From the NCBI RefSeq assembly GCF_025766255.1, contig NW_026516685.1, positions 1-64,000 of the forward strand: DNA of 64,000 nucleotides, read 5' to 3'. Shown piece after piece: positions 24,501 through 36,195 of the stretch (positions within the stretch are counted from its first letter, which is position 1; each line of letters opens with the position of its first letter). A program made the position numbers and the translations under genes. The notes under the pieces were generated by a model, which was not told where the DNA came from, searched no databases, and saw only the letters and a list, made by a program, of their open reading frames with translations. The stretch is from Zychaea mexicana (lineage: Eukaryota > Mucoromycota > Mucoromycetes > Mucorales > Lichtheimiaceae).

Positions 24501-27500
24501 TATCGCCGCTTCATGATGTATGTTCCATTTCATCAAAGTACATTAGCACACCCTCTTGTAATAACTTTGAACCGATATAAGCAGTGGGCAAAATAATGAT
24601 TGCAGCTGGTAGCGAACGGCTTGCAGACCCTTGGTCACCCTACCTTCATCCGTCTCGGATTCTTGATCCGTAGTCGCTTCGCATTTTGATTTTACAGTAC
24701 AGTACATGTAGAATTGGTCTGTTACAGTAACAACTTTAAAGACTGTGTAGCAAACATACCCAACAAGGTAATCCGTTGGTTTTTTTTTTCCTTATCCGCC
24801 ATCGTTTACGTAAAACTATGCGGGCTTGTGTGCCTGTGCCTCTTTGTCGCATGACGAAGACGGAGGGTAACACGAGCAGCCGCCACCTGCTACATATAAA
24901 TCTGTTGTTGTGATGCTCTGTATGTGGCACCGGAACGAGCGCACCACATATTTCGGCGTATAGTCAATTTACGCCTCTCTTTACTTGGATGAGAAAATGG
25001 TGCTATAACTTTTATGTCATTTGAAGACAACATTAACTTATATACAACAAAAACTTGTCAGATCGAAACACGGTAGACGGCACGTGGTGTAGAGTGAGTT
25101 ATAACAATTGCTCTAAACTCTCAGGAGAAGATGGGTCCATTCTTTTTCATTTTTTCAGATACCTCCTTTCTTCTTCTTCATAATCTGTAACTACTACTTT
25201 GAGTGATATATACTGCAGAAATCTATGACGTAATAAACATGTGTAAATTATAACATACATACGCGTGTAAGCGTTAGGAAACGGATAGAACCTGAGGGCT
25301 TTTTTTTGCGTTCCCTAGGAAATAGCTATCAAAAACCAATTGGTTCTAATAGTGCCTCTTGTAAAATGATTGGCTTTAATCTTATAAAAAGTACACAGCT
25401 TTGTCGTTGTGTGTTCTGCTCTTTAACAACTAACTCCATGTATTTCAACAAAACGAACAATCAGCTTTTCCGTTCAAAAAAACAGCAACAGCGCTATGAT
25501 AGGAAACAACAGAGAACTAAACAATATATCCATCAATTTGAGCTAGTCGTAGAAGTACGTGGACTTTTGATTATCTATTATATAATTTTTTCTTGGCCTC
25601 AATAGGAGTTGGTGTTATATGAAGCATTAGGCGGGCAAACTTTCAGGAATAAAATGAATGTATGAAGAAAACATTCAAAGATGCTGAACACAACTTAGTG
25701 CCAGACTAAGGATGGTATAGTTAGCGGTAGCGCTTAAGAATTACTGTCTGACATTAATAAAAAGTGCCTGCTCATAGCTTTGAGTTTCCTCTTTTTACTA
25801 ATTAAATTTTTGAAGGACAAGTAACGAAATGCTATACATAATGGTTGAATAAGAGTGCGCATCGTGTTGTTAATAGAGCGATGCTATTACTAAAATGTGC
25901 GTCCGACTACTAAGTGCATCGAGTGTGGGGCGTTCTATATGGAAAAAGAGAGCGAGTCAATTTGTTCGCAGTGTTGTATGTCGATGCTCCTTTTATATAT
26001 GCTATGTATGTGCGCTGATCGTCACTGAGATCTCTGTCGTTTTGCAAATGTCTGACTATACTTCCGAATCAAATATAATATCTAGGACACACAATTACCA
26101 TGGCAACCAAAAGCGTGACGGTAAACGTATACGATCTCATTAAAAGGGCATCTCACGCTGCGCCTTCCTGTCATCAATGCACATACTATCTACAAAATGC
26201 ATGAATAAAACGTATGGCGGCACTTTAAACAATGCTCCAACGAGCTCCACTGCAAAATTAGCTCAACGTCGTGGTAGGTTGTGGTTTATCTGTACACTAG
26301 ACATGGTTCAGTCGCGTTCGATGGTGGACCTATTGAACCGGAAGAAGCTTTTTCGGCTACTTCGTGCTGCACGTACTTACTTTAAAATACCACTTAGAAT
26401 TCCCTATTGTTATATACATCACCGCCTTTCTCAAAGTGTCTTTTATAATAATACTTCTATGACGGATATCGCTCGTATAGTGTTTATATGCTGATACATA
26501 CAGGTACTTCCATGAAATATTTACTATACAGGAACGCACACCATCACCGGGCGTAATATACCAGCAATTAACTTCGTCGAATCAATAATAACAAAGACAT
26601 ATGAGCACATACTCTTATTTATGTCTCTCCTCCCTCAGCATACGTTGTTATTTGTCCTGATGATGGTTAATGATGTGTCGAGCTTAGATATGATAAAATT
26701 TATAAATTATCAGATGGTAGCGATGATGATAGCTCAATCAAGAAGCAAAACAACTAGAAGAATCCAGACAGCAATGACAATACCTCTGCAGTAATGGAAT
26801 AACATATTCATCAGGTGCAAGTTCATTTGGAAGAAGAAGGAATAGGAGAAGGCGAGCAAGATGACTCCTTTCCGTAGATGGCGTGTTGAGGTGAAGGCGT
26901 CCATTTCCATTAAGCAGGTATCTGTGAATAAAACAAAGTACGCAAGCGAGATTTATAAAGTAATTCCCATTGTTATTAACCTTAGCACTGCCGGTTTATT
27001 CTTTCCCTTTCTGTTATTTTGCACCGTTGAAAAATATCAGAGTGGTAAGTAATAGTTCCGCATTACTGTTGCATATGTGAACACCAAATGTTTTTGTCCA
27101 CATTTACATCAGAGCTACTCACTAACATCAAACTATATTTATAGTACAGGCGTCACCATCGATCTACTCAAAAGACACAAATCCGAGCAGACCAAAGAGT
27201 TTACAACGCGGTCAACGTCCATAAGAACTACTTGCGCGGTTATTGAGCAGACTTTCTCGCCTTTTTGTCGCCTCTTTGAAAGTGACGTTTGGTCCAAAAA
27301 TCACGCTTTGAAGGCAGGCACATGGAAAGATCAGTGCAAGCTAATCGATCCAGGTGAAGACCAAAATGATAAGAAAATCGTGTTGTGATAAGCTGCGTGC
27401 AGGAAGAGTGAGAGAGACGAACAGCTGAAAAAAAACATTCCAATTTTTTACAGATCTGACAATTATACAGGTCTGCTGGCGTATGCTCTGGCGTTGCCTC

Positions 27501-27853
27501 TTATAAAAAAAACCGACCATATCCTCGATAACAATTTTTTTCTTGACAATTGCTTTGGCAATTTAGGCGAACACAGAAAGTGAAAAAGAGTGCCAAAGCA
27601 TTGTGATCGTGTTACTTTCGGCTACGATACAGAGCCACTGTCACTGTTCCCCGCTTTGTTTGGCACGGAGCTGTGAATGAATGGAGGGGGGAGTATTTAG
27701 TATTTTGTTCGCGAAAAAAGAAAAAGAAACCAGTCGTGCACATAAAAAAAAGGCGAATAAAACGTTTATGCGGAAACTGCGAAAAAGAAAAATATATTTT
27801 TATTATTTTGTTTATCATTTTCTTATTTGTGTGTAATAAAAAAAAAGTTCGTT
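24501..27853. other. Gene-poor stretch; possible coding relics, none assignable
   Basis: Open frames stay under about 105 codons. The stretch 26100-27390 has several frames that look faintly protein-like, for example a frame with SCHQCTYYLQ near 26100-26210 and one with KAGTWKDQCKLIDPGEDQ near 27320-27380. Stops and frame changes break them, and I cannot name a family. These could be the remains of a mobile element. Confidence 0.4.
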
Positions 27854-28036
27854 TCAATTATCCCAACATATACCGTTGGCATCACATGCACCCGAAGGTT
27901 CACGATCGGCTGCCGGAGTATATGACCACATTCCCACTGGTATATATTGCAAATTTTCTTCAGGGCGCGGACCACTGAATCTGCCGATCATCAGAAGAAT
28001 TATGACAATAGCCAGCACAAGCAATGACCCGATCAT
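27854..28036 (-). CDS. Small single-pass membrane protein, 60 residues
   Basis: ATG 28036 opens MIGSLLVLAIVIILLMIG, a membrane or signal-anchor segment. A Pro/Trp-containing exposed part follows (RFSGPRPEENLQYIPVG, then WSYTPAADREPSG), ending in two cysteines (GACDANGICWDN). The frame is open further upstream, but a minus-strand TATA box at 28125-28132 places the transcript start near 28100, so ATG 28036 is the likely first in-frame start on the mRNA. A seven-codon upstream frame ends exactly on this ATG (separate entry). The family is not recognised. The protein is short but the composition and promoter look real. Confidence 0.5.
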   Translation of the reverse strand: MIGSLLVLAIVIILLMIGRFSGPRPEENLQYIPVGMWSYTPAADREPSGACDANGICWDN

Positions 28037-28053
28037 GGCACAGAGCAGTGCAT
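28033..28053 (-). promoter_or_regulatory. Short uORF overlapping the start codon of the 60-residue gene
   Basis: ATG at 28053 starts a six-codon frame whose TGA shares bases with the ATG at 28036 (sequence ATGA). Such overlapping stop-start pairs can couple translation or limit it by reinitiation. The role here is inferred from position only. Confidence 0.4.
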
Positions 28054-31000
28054 CTGTACTACAGACCAAAGCTGTACCAAAACGAACTGAAGAGAAGAGA
28101 AAAAAGAAAGGCGAAATTGCTCGCTTTATATAGACAATTTTTCTCGTTCGGGACTTCAAATCCCCGTGAATTTTCATTGGCCCAGATAACGGGTTGCGAA
28201 TCAACTTGTGGGTTGCCTACTATGGCTTAACAAAAAGATACAGCACCAAAGGAAATGAAAGGAGTGGTATACTTGGTGGTCAAGTAGACAAGCGTGCTTC
28301 GGCGGTAGTGGTACGTGTCTCTCACCATGGGCTGCTGTACCTCCGATGCTGTCGCCGCTTGGTTGTGAGGGGTCCGTGCACGGCACCGTGTCAAGCGAAA
28401 ACAAAGACACGAATGCAAATGAGCAAGTAGATTCACGGAAGAAATGCTTTTCTGCGAGCAATAAAATGACGGAAATAGGAGTAACTGACAAGGTAGACAA
28501 CCTAATAGGCTCTCCAGCATCAGTTATTCAGTGAATATCAAGGACACGATCCTCCCAGCAGCCAGTTTCCATTCTTCACCCAACAAGATAAACAGTATAG
28601 AGCGTAGTCCACAGACGATTCCATTTTGCTAGTATCTTTTGACTGCATGTGCGGTGTGCGGGATTAGATACACCACACACTTGACCCGAACGCTGCAGTG
28701 TATATAAAAAAGACCCGTTATCTTTTATTGTGAAGCGTGCTTGTCTACTGTTGCTTTATAATTTTCGCCATCCGCCAACAGTTCTCTGAACTACGCCGTG
28801 TAACCAAGTATGAATGTGCTGCCGCAGATAAGCTGACCGCTCATGGTAAGTATACGCTGCCGCTAGTAAAGCTGACTCACCCTTCATTGATTTCATCGCT
28901 GCTGACAGAGTTAATCGGCTCGTTTGTTTTTGTGCGGGTTCTACGTTTTTTTTTGAGCAGCGTACAAGATCCATTGGGACGATCAAGAGAATAACACTAT
29001 AAACGGTGACTTCCTACTGTACAACTTTTGACCCTTTTGCGCGTAATTCGTTGCTCCATTCGTCACCTTGTTCACTCGCCATCCCTTTGTGCATTTCGAG
29101 TGCGAAGTCAATTGGCCAATCTTTGCGTCACAATGCGCTTTCACTCTACATAGTTTTCGTTTCAGGGGATAGCTGTTGGAACGTTCAAGGTTCAACACAC
29201 GCGTAACTTCGCCAGTATTCAAAAAAGAAAAATCTGTGCTGCGCTCTTCCTAATTTCCTCATTCCTAGACTATTTTGCTTTCTTCTGATTTACGTCCGTT
29301 ATGCTTGTCGTAAGTGTGGGTTTGTGCGTACGCATTCATAGCCTTCGTTTGTAATAAAAAAAAAGAGAGACGTAGCGAATTTTCCCCTATTGTTGCCTAT
29401 TTCCACAGCAAAATACACATCGTGTCTCTGATCGTCTACTTGCTTTTGATATACGCTAAGAGCACCGTTTACTGTGGATTACGTCCCACTAAGCTTCACA
29501 AATAGTCCCTTTTGGTATAAATTTCGATCCGCTTAATTTTTACTATGTCTTGTTTTAAGATGCCACAGAAAAGTGTGCTGGGGACGAGCAGCTTTTTCGC
29601 TACAAGACTTCTCCCAGCAGTAATTCCATTCACGTCTGGTGCATAGACTGGTGGCAAGGTGGCATATCAATTAAAGTTGACAGGGATAGTAATATGTGTT
29701 TGCTTTTTGGACTACATGCGTTTGCTTTAAACCATGTAAAGTTTCCCGTATCATGAACGCTCCAAGGCTACGTTTTTGGGTTTGAGCCACTGATTCGGTC
29801 AGTGTACGGAATGTTTACCAAGATCATGTCATCTTTATCAATAGGTCAAGTAGGACTTGGTCTTTGGATCGCTTTCAAAGGCATTGCATACCGTGGGCGA
29901 CGACTGATAATGAGCGCCGAAATGACTATCTGTCTCTCCAATAGGGATCGTCGCTTAACAGAAATACTCATAATTACTAGATTTCAATGGAAGTTTTCCC
30001 AACAGTGGATTATGATGTTTGGGGAATCGTTTGGTCATATAAATATGTGGACAGTAGCATATCGTCAAATACATAATCAAAGGGACAAGATGGGCGGTGG
30101 AAATAAGGAAATCACAACGTGATCTGCCGACGTTGGTCAACATCCAAACTTGCGTTGAATCGTTTTTAAATATAATGAGGATAATCATGAAATATCTCCA
30201 ACAACCATTGGAAAAGAAACGTCGTATCTTTGGGCAAGAAAACTATGGCAACTATCATCTACATTTTCAAATGCGATGCTTCCCATCTTTGCACCATCAT
30301 CTCATCGATCAAAAAGGCCTCACAATGTTTTTTGGTATAAGTTCTATTTTGCCCTGTACGTCGTTGGACACGCTGATAATTACGCCTTGCGGTATCAATC
30401 GACGCTCAAGCGAGGCGTGCTCTTTAAATCCCATTATGTTATCGAACAATTGATGAAACACCTTGTAGCCAAACAAATTGCAGAGTAGATAGTCTGCAAG
30501 AGAGACATTACCGAAACTACAATAACGTTTATGTGCAATACAGTAAAGTGTATAACAAATCAGTAGAATCTGTACAAACGACCAATGTCTGGACGCATAA
30601 ACCAAAACAAGGAGACCCTCGATATGTGTACAGTATACAACACTACATCAAAGACATGTTATTTATTTTCGACCTTACAAAGAATTGTATGCTACTATTT
30701 GGCTTATGATGATAAATTTAATTAAAAGTGAGGGGAAAAAAGAGAGCAAAAATAAGATAAACTAAAGTTCTGGAGGAGGGCAGTGGCTAATGTTGCATAT
30801 GCGGTATAGTATTATGTATTAGTTCTTACTGCTTTGTTTAAGTAGTTCCTAGTCCATGCAAATCAGCTCCGATCATTTGTGTGTATGATCAATTCTGCCT
30901 CTGAGTGCTTAATAGCTACAGTGCCATATAATGCAGACAGAGATAGGTTGTTTAAACGCTTGTTTTAATGCCTACGGTACTGATGACTATTAAAGCAAAG

Positions 31001-31825
31001 CCAGCAAGTACATGATATGAACATTCATACGAATACTCAATATAGAAATAGTTTATGAATTAGTTCCATCTGCTGACTGTCGTTGCATAATATGACGTGC
31101 TCGTAATACTTTACGTGATAAGACTCGGATTCAATGTGTTACGTGGTCTGGGAAAGTTAAAAGACGTGACACAAACATTTCTAACACATTTGAGCTTATT
31201 GCTTATAAACAAGGTCTAGTATAGAACAGAGCACTTCTAGTAGGATACATAACCAATACACGCTCCTGCTGTATTATATTTTCAGTATTAAGAAATGCCA
31301 CGTCATCATACTGCTGCTGCAATTGCGGACAGCGGATCGGCGACCGAAGCGTTAAGTAATGGAGGGGATAAGCCTTCAACAATACTATATGAAGATAACG
31401 AAAGTATTTTTTATATGAGTCAGGCCGTCTTCTGCCGAGAGTTGAAATGTGGCTCAATTTTGTAACGGTAAACAGGGGCTCGAGGTGGTATACTGACGTA
31501 GTCTTGTGCGAGGGAGTCGCCGCAGCAGCAATTATCTTTTCCCTTCTCTTGTAAACAGAATTTTGACGCAACTAGCATTGTATACTGTCATATTACTCGT
31601 GTAAGTCTCTTTTCATCAAGCAAACGTAAATTTCAACAAGTACAAAAAGTGTAATAATCGATGAAGAGCTTAGAAACATACAAGAAGAGAGAAGGCGGGG
31701 TTGCTTACCAACGTTAATGTTGGATGATGATGTGTAACATCCATAAAAAGAATCACCCTTTCTTATGGCGTACTATTACGAAAGCCTTCCTTTTTTGAAA
31801 ATCGACGTGAAGCTTCAATGCAAAA
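28037..31825. other. Gene-poor stretch, no supported gene
   Basis: Apart from the promoter elements at its left edge I find only short frames. Around 29560-30490 three overlapping frames of 70-118 codons occur on the plus strand, with no continuous coding pattern and no motif I recognise. They may be an eroded mobile-element gene. The right end holds the promoter of the MAPEG gene. Confidence 0.45.
28125..28132 (-). promoter_or_regulatory. TATA box for the 60-residue membrane protein gene
   Basis: TATATAAA on the minus strand, about 90 nt upstream of the ATG at 28036, followed by a CT-rich leader. Confidence 0.5.
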
Positions 31826-31835
31826 TATATAAAAA
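31826..31835 (+). promoter_or_regulatory. TATA box of the MAPEG (MGST3-like) gene
   Basis: TATATAAAAA followed by GGTGCG, about 70 nt upstream of the ATG at 31905. Confidence 0.65.
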
Positions 31836-31904
31836 GGTGCGCAACTTCTACATTAGCAAAAACTTGTCTTATTATCAATAGCCCATTTAAGACTTATAAA
31901 CACA

Positions 31905-32557
31905 ATGGTCGATATTTTAGTTCCCTCCGAATATGGCTACGTAAGTAAAGGAGCTAACATAATTCATTTTTTAAGGAAGAACCAGCTGCTAACAAACAAT
32001 ATTTGCATGAAATAGATTCTCATTGTAGCTATTCTCTCCATAATCCAGCTCAATGTGTTCGGCATTGCTACCTTCACCGCTAGAAAGCGCGCTGGTGTAC
32101 CTTATCCACAGGGTAGGAAAAGAAAAGCACATTATTGGAATCGGAGAAACTCACCACAGACGATATAATAGAGTACGCTGAAAAAGCTGAAGCTGAAGCT
32201 GATTTCGACAAGCATCTTTTCAACTGCAAGCAACGAGTCCATCAAGTATGTTCATCTCCTAACAACATAGACAAATACCGTAGACGATGATATTTACACG
32301 ATCTTTTTTATACGTAGAACACACTCGAGAGCTTTCCTGGATTTGCAGTTCTACTTTTCAGTGGCGGTTTAACATGTCCCAAGACTACTGCCTCTGCCGG
32401 CGCAATTTACCTTTTGAGCCGCGTCTTCTACAATCATGGTTATTCTACCGGCACTGTGGAAAAGCGCGGCCATGGTCGATTTGGTGTCCTTGGCACGTTG
32501 GTCATGTTGGGCACTTCCATCTTCACTATATATAGCTTATTTGCTGGAGAAAAGTAA
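31905..32557 (+). CDS. MAPEG family protein, microsomal glutathione S-transferase 3-like
   Basis: Four exons (31905-31940, 32016-32112, 32160-32245, 32318-32557) join in phase to 152 residues, the normal size for MGST3. The start MVDILVPSEYGY matches the family's short lumenal start with a conserved EYG. TM1 is ILIVAILSIIQLNVFGIA. The key MAPEG signature follows: FNCKQRVHQNTLESFPGF, which holds the Asn, Arg, His and Glu of the MGST3/FLAP/LTC4S motif (FNC-QR-HQN-LE). Later come YLLSRVFYNHGYSTG and GVLGTLVMLGTSIFTIYSLFAG. Known relatives are ER membrane enzymes that use glutathione to reduce lipid peroxides or conjugate electrophiles. The motif residues are intact, so an active enzyme is likely. 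RAD54 follows 243 bp downstream. Confidence 0.92.
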
Positions 32558-32800
32558 ATGCAACATTCCTAGTACTTCAGTTTTTATGTCATTTTTATTC
32601 ATTCATCAAAGCAATAAACATCTTATATCCGCATACCTCAAATAATACAAGTGTTGCACTCGCGAGGCGGATCTACAAACAAGAACGCGCTGTTGAAAGT
32701 TTATTGGATATAGCGCTATGCTGCGCATTGATTTCATTCACTCTTGTTTTCTCTCCATTCTCCCTTTCTTACAACACAACACAACGCATTCTAGGCAATA

Positions 32801-35800
32801 ATGATTCTCAAAAAGCCCAAATCACTCATTCTACAACAGAAACAACAACAGCAGCAAGAGCAAGAAAACAGTCTTAAACGATTTCCAAAACGAAAACGAA
32901 CAGTAAAAAGCTACGCACTTCAGGATGGTGACGAAAATCGCAACAATGATAGTGACGACTCTGACTTTGACGACGACGGAAGCAACAAGAAGCGTTGCAC
33001 ATTGATTGATTTGTCCAATGCACCTCCCATGAAGAATTGCTTGTCTCGCATACCCAAAGGGTTTGATGCCAACGCTGTCCTGACCAAAAAATTCCATGTC
33101 CCCATGGCGACAAGTAGTAATGGCAATGCATCTTTCGTGGCTGATTCATTTGGTGCACGTCGAACACTCGGTATGCGACGACGACCGGGCTCAATGAACC
33201 GATTACTTTACGATCCCAATGCTGAAGACGTGATTGTATTGTGGGATCCTAAAGAGGAAGAAGAAGCAGCAGCTGCCGCCGCCGCCGCAGCAGCAGCAGC
33301 ATCATCATCAGCAACAACAAATGAAAATAACGAACAACAGCCGCCGGTCAAAGTAGAACACAAACAACCAGAAAAATTACGACCAGGCAAAAAGTCTATA
33401 TCAGAGATATTGGGACTCAAGAAAGAAGAGAGCAAAAAAGCCCCTGTGATGCTCGATCCAGTGTTGACAAGAATTCTGCGACCGCATCAATTGGAAGGTT
33501 TAAAATTCCTGTATCGCTGCACGACTGGAAAAGTCCAGTCAGATGCATTTGGGTATGTTATTATATGTTATAAAGGAAATTTCTCTAGTGCGTTTATGTT
33601 GAATATTCTTCTTGCTTACGCTATGTACACAGTTGCATCATGGCAGATGAAATGGGTCTTGGTAAAACAGTAAGTATTACTTTCCTTCGGTATATGATCC
33701 TTTGACTTCTTCCATTCTAACGCTCTGTATATTAGCTTCAATGTATCTCCTTGGTATGGACACTGCTACGACAATCAGGCGAGATGGGCAAGTCTACGAT
33801 CCAAAAGGCTATTATTACATGTCCTTCAAGTCTTGTCCGTAACTGGGCCAATGAATTCAGTATGTATATCGCCCACCCCGTATGTATCTGATGAAACAAG
33901 TCGTTCATGTAGTTCTTAATATTCTTGCTTCTAAAAATAAAGCCAAATGGCTGGGTGAAAATCGGGTCAGACCGCTTGTCATTGACAATGCTGGCAGTAA
34001 AGAAAAAATCATCACTGTCAAGCGATGGGCTGCTGCACAAGGACAAATTGTCAATCCAGGTAAACTTACTATTATTGATAAACAATGTTGTATCATCTCA
34101 TTCCATTGCTAAAGATTTTGTTTCCTTCAACACTCTAGTACTGATCATATCCTACGAGACTCTACGATCATATACCAAATACCTAAAGAACTCTCCAATT
34201 GGATTACTTCTCTGTGACGAAGGTCATCGTTTAAAGAACGGATGTAAGTTAACTAATTTGCTTACTTGACCCTTCTTTTCCTCTTTCACTCATAAATCTC
34301 TTTTTATCTAGCATCTTTACTGTTCCAAGAATTAAACAGCTTACCAGTACGACGGCGTGTCATTCTGTCAGGCACCCCGATCCAAAATGATCTAAGCGAA
34401 TATTATTCCTTACTCGACTTTGCAAATCCTGGCTTGTTAGGAACACCGAATGAATTTCGTCGCAACTTTGAGAATCCTATCCTACGTGGTCGTGATGCGG
34501 ATGCTTCTGAAAAGGAACGTCAGCTCAGTGATGACAAGGTGGCCGAGTTCTGGTCTATTGTTTCCAAATTTACGATTCGTCGAACAAACGATATCCTCAC
34601 CAAATATCGTAAGTAATTTTGTCTACCTTGAGGTTACAATGTGTGGGTGTGCGTATATTTCCTGATAGTATATTTACCTTTTTCTTCTTCTTCTTGTTCA
34701 GTTCCCACAAAATATGAACACGTCGTCTTTTGTAAACTTGCGCCATTGCAGTTGGATCTGTACAATGTGTTTCGCACTTCGCCTGAAATCAAAAAATTGC
34801 TTCGAGGGCAAGGAAGTCAACCACTAAAGGTAAAAATTGGAACAAATGTGCCTTTCCACACAAATTGAGCTTATGATTGAACCTCCAATGTTTTGATATC
34901 CTTTTAGGCCATCACGATGCTCAAGAAGCTGTGTAATCACCCAGGATTATTAAAATTACCGGAAGAACTTGAAGGATCCGAAGACGTACTCCCAGATGAT
35001 TATCATGGCACGGGTCGACATGCTACAGTGAATCCGGCCTTTTCTGGTAAATTCATGGTATTACAACGGTAAGTACCTGTTTGAATCCGAAAAAAAAGAA
35101 TGGTTCAGGGCTTTTCTCATAGTTATTAACTCTATCACTATTGGGATAATTCAATTGTAGCATGCTGGCCAAGATCAGCCGTGAAACACAAGACAAGATT
35201 GTCATTGTCAGCAATTATACACAAACACTTGACCTTATCCAAACTTACTGCCGACAAAATAAGTAAGTTTTATCGATGGTTTCAAAACTGGCAGTAATAT
35301 AAGCCAGGACGCTAAGTTTCCCTTTCAAAATAAAAGGTACGGTGTGCTTCGACTAGATGGTACCATGACAATCCCAAAGCGTCAAAAACTGGTTGATCGT
35401 TTCAATGATCCGGAAGCAGAGGAGTTCGTGTTCCTTCTCAGTAGCAAAGCAGGTGGTTGTGGTCTAAATCTCATTGGCGCAAACCGACTCATTCTCTTTG
35501 ACCCTGGTAAGTAAACCTGCGGGATGATAAATATAAACATATGCATATTGATGGGTTTGTGTTCTTTTCCGTTGTGTTGACTATAGACTGGAATCCTGCT
35601 GCCGATCAACAAGCCTTGGCTCGTATTTGGCGTGACGGACAGAAGAAGGATTGCTTCATCTATCGATTCATTGGCGCTGGCACTATCGAGGAAAAGATCT
35701 TCCAACGACAATCCCATAAACAATCGATTTCCAACTGTGTTGTAGACGAAGCAACAGACACGGAACGTCACTTTTCTCTTGCGGATATGAGGCAACTCTT

Positions 35801-36195
35801 CCAGCTGAATACCGAGAGTGAATGCGAGACGCACGATACATTCAAATGTACGTACCTTTGGAGAAAAATAGCTTAAGAGTAAAAAGACATGCTGATTTCG
35901 TATTCTCGATTATATGATGCGGGTGGGGTAACTCGCTTTGATTAGGTAAGCGCTGTATTCAAGGAAAACAGTATCGTAAAGCTGAGGCTATGCAATACGG
36001 TGATGCAAGCAGGTATGAAAAAAGAAACCAGAATCAGGCTCTTTAGCTTGTAAGAAAATATACTAATGTCGTTGCTATATCAGCTGGGACCACTATGACA
36101 AGGATCTATTGCGACTTCCTGACCCAATGTTACGAGAAGAAGCTGGAAAGGGCGTGGTTTCCTATGTATTTGAGTTTATATCGCACATGAAATGA
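32801..36195 (+). CDS. RAD54: Rad54 DNA-repair translocase (SNF2 family)
   Basis: Exon 1 (32801-33552) holds a Q/K-rich start, an acidic patch, a basic KRKR region and the Rad54-type N-terminal motif [19 protein letters not shown]. It also holds a run of 13 Ala, then [21 protein letters not shown]. Exon 2 (33633-33669) encodes motif [11 protein letters not shown]. Later exons give [25 protein letters not shown], motif [12 protein letters not shown], motif [66 protein letters not shown], motif [19 protein letters not shown] and motif [16 protein letters not shown]. The end has HDTFKCKRC and [19 protein letters not shown], as in Rad54. It acts with Rad51 in homologous recombination. All helicase motifs are intact. 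The stop is TGA 36193-36195. Confidence 0.96.

Noticed and set aside
29802..30605. Overlapping 70-118 codon frames on both strands
   Set aside because: No continuous coding pattern or recognisable motif. Retained only as a possible relic in the intergenic note.
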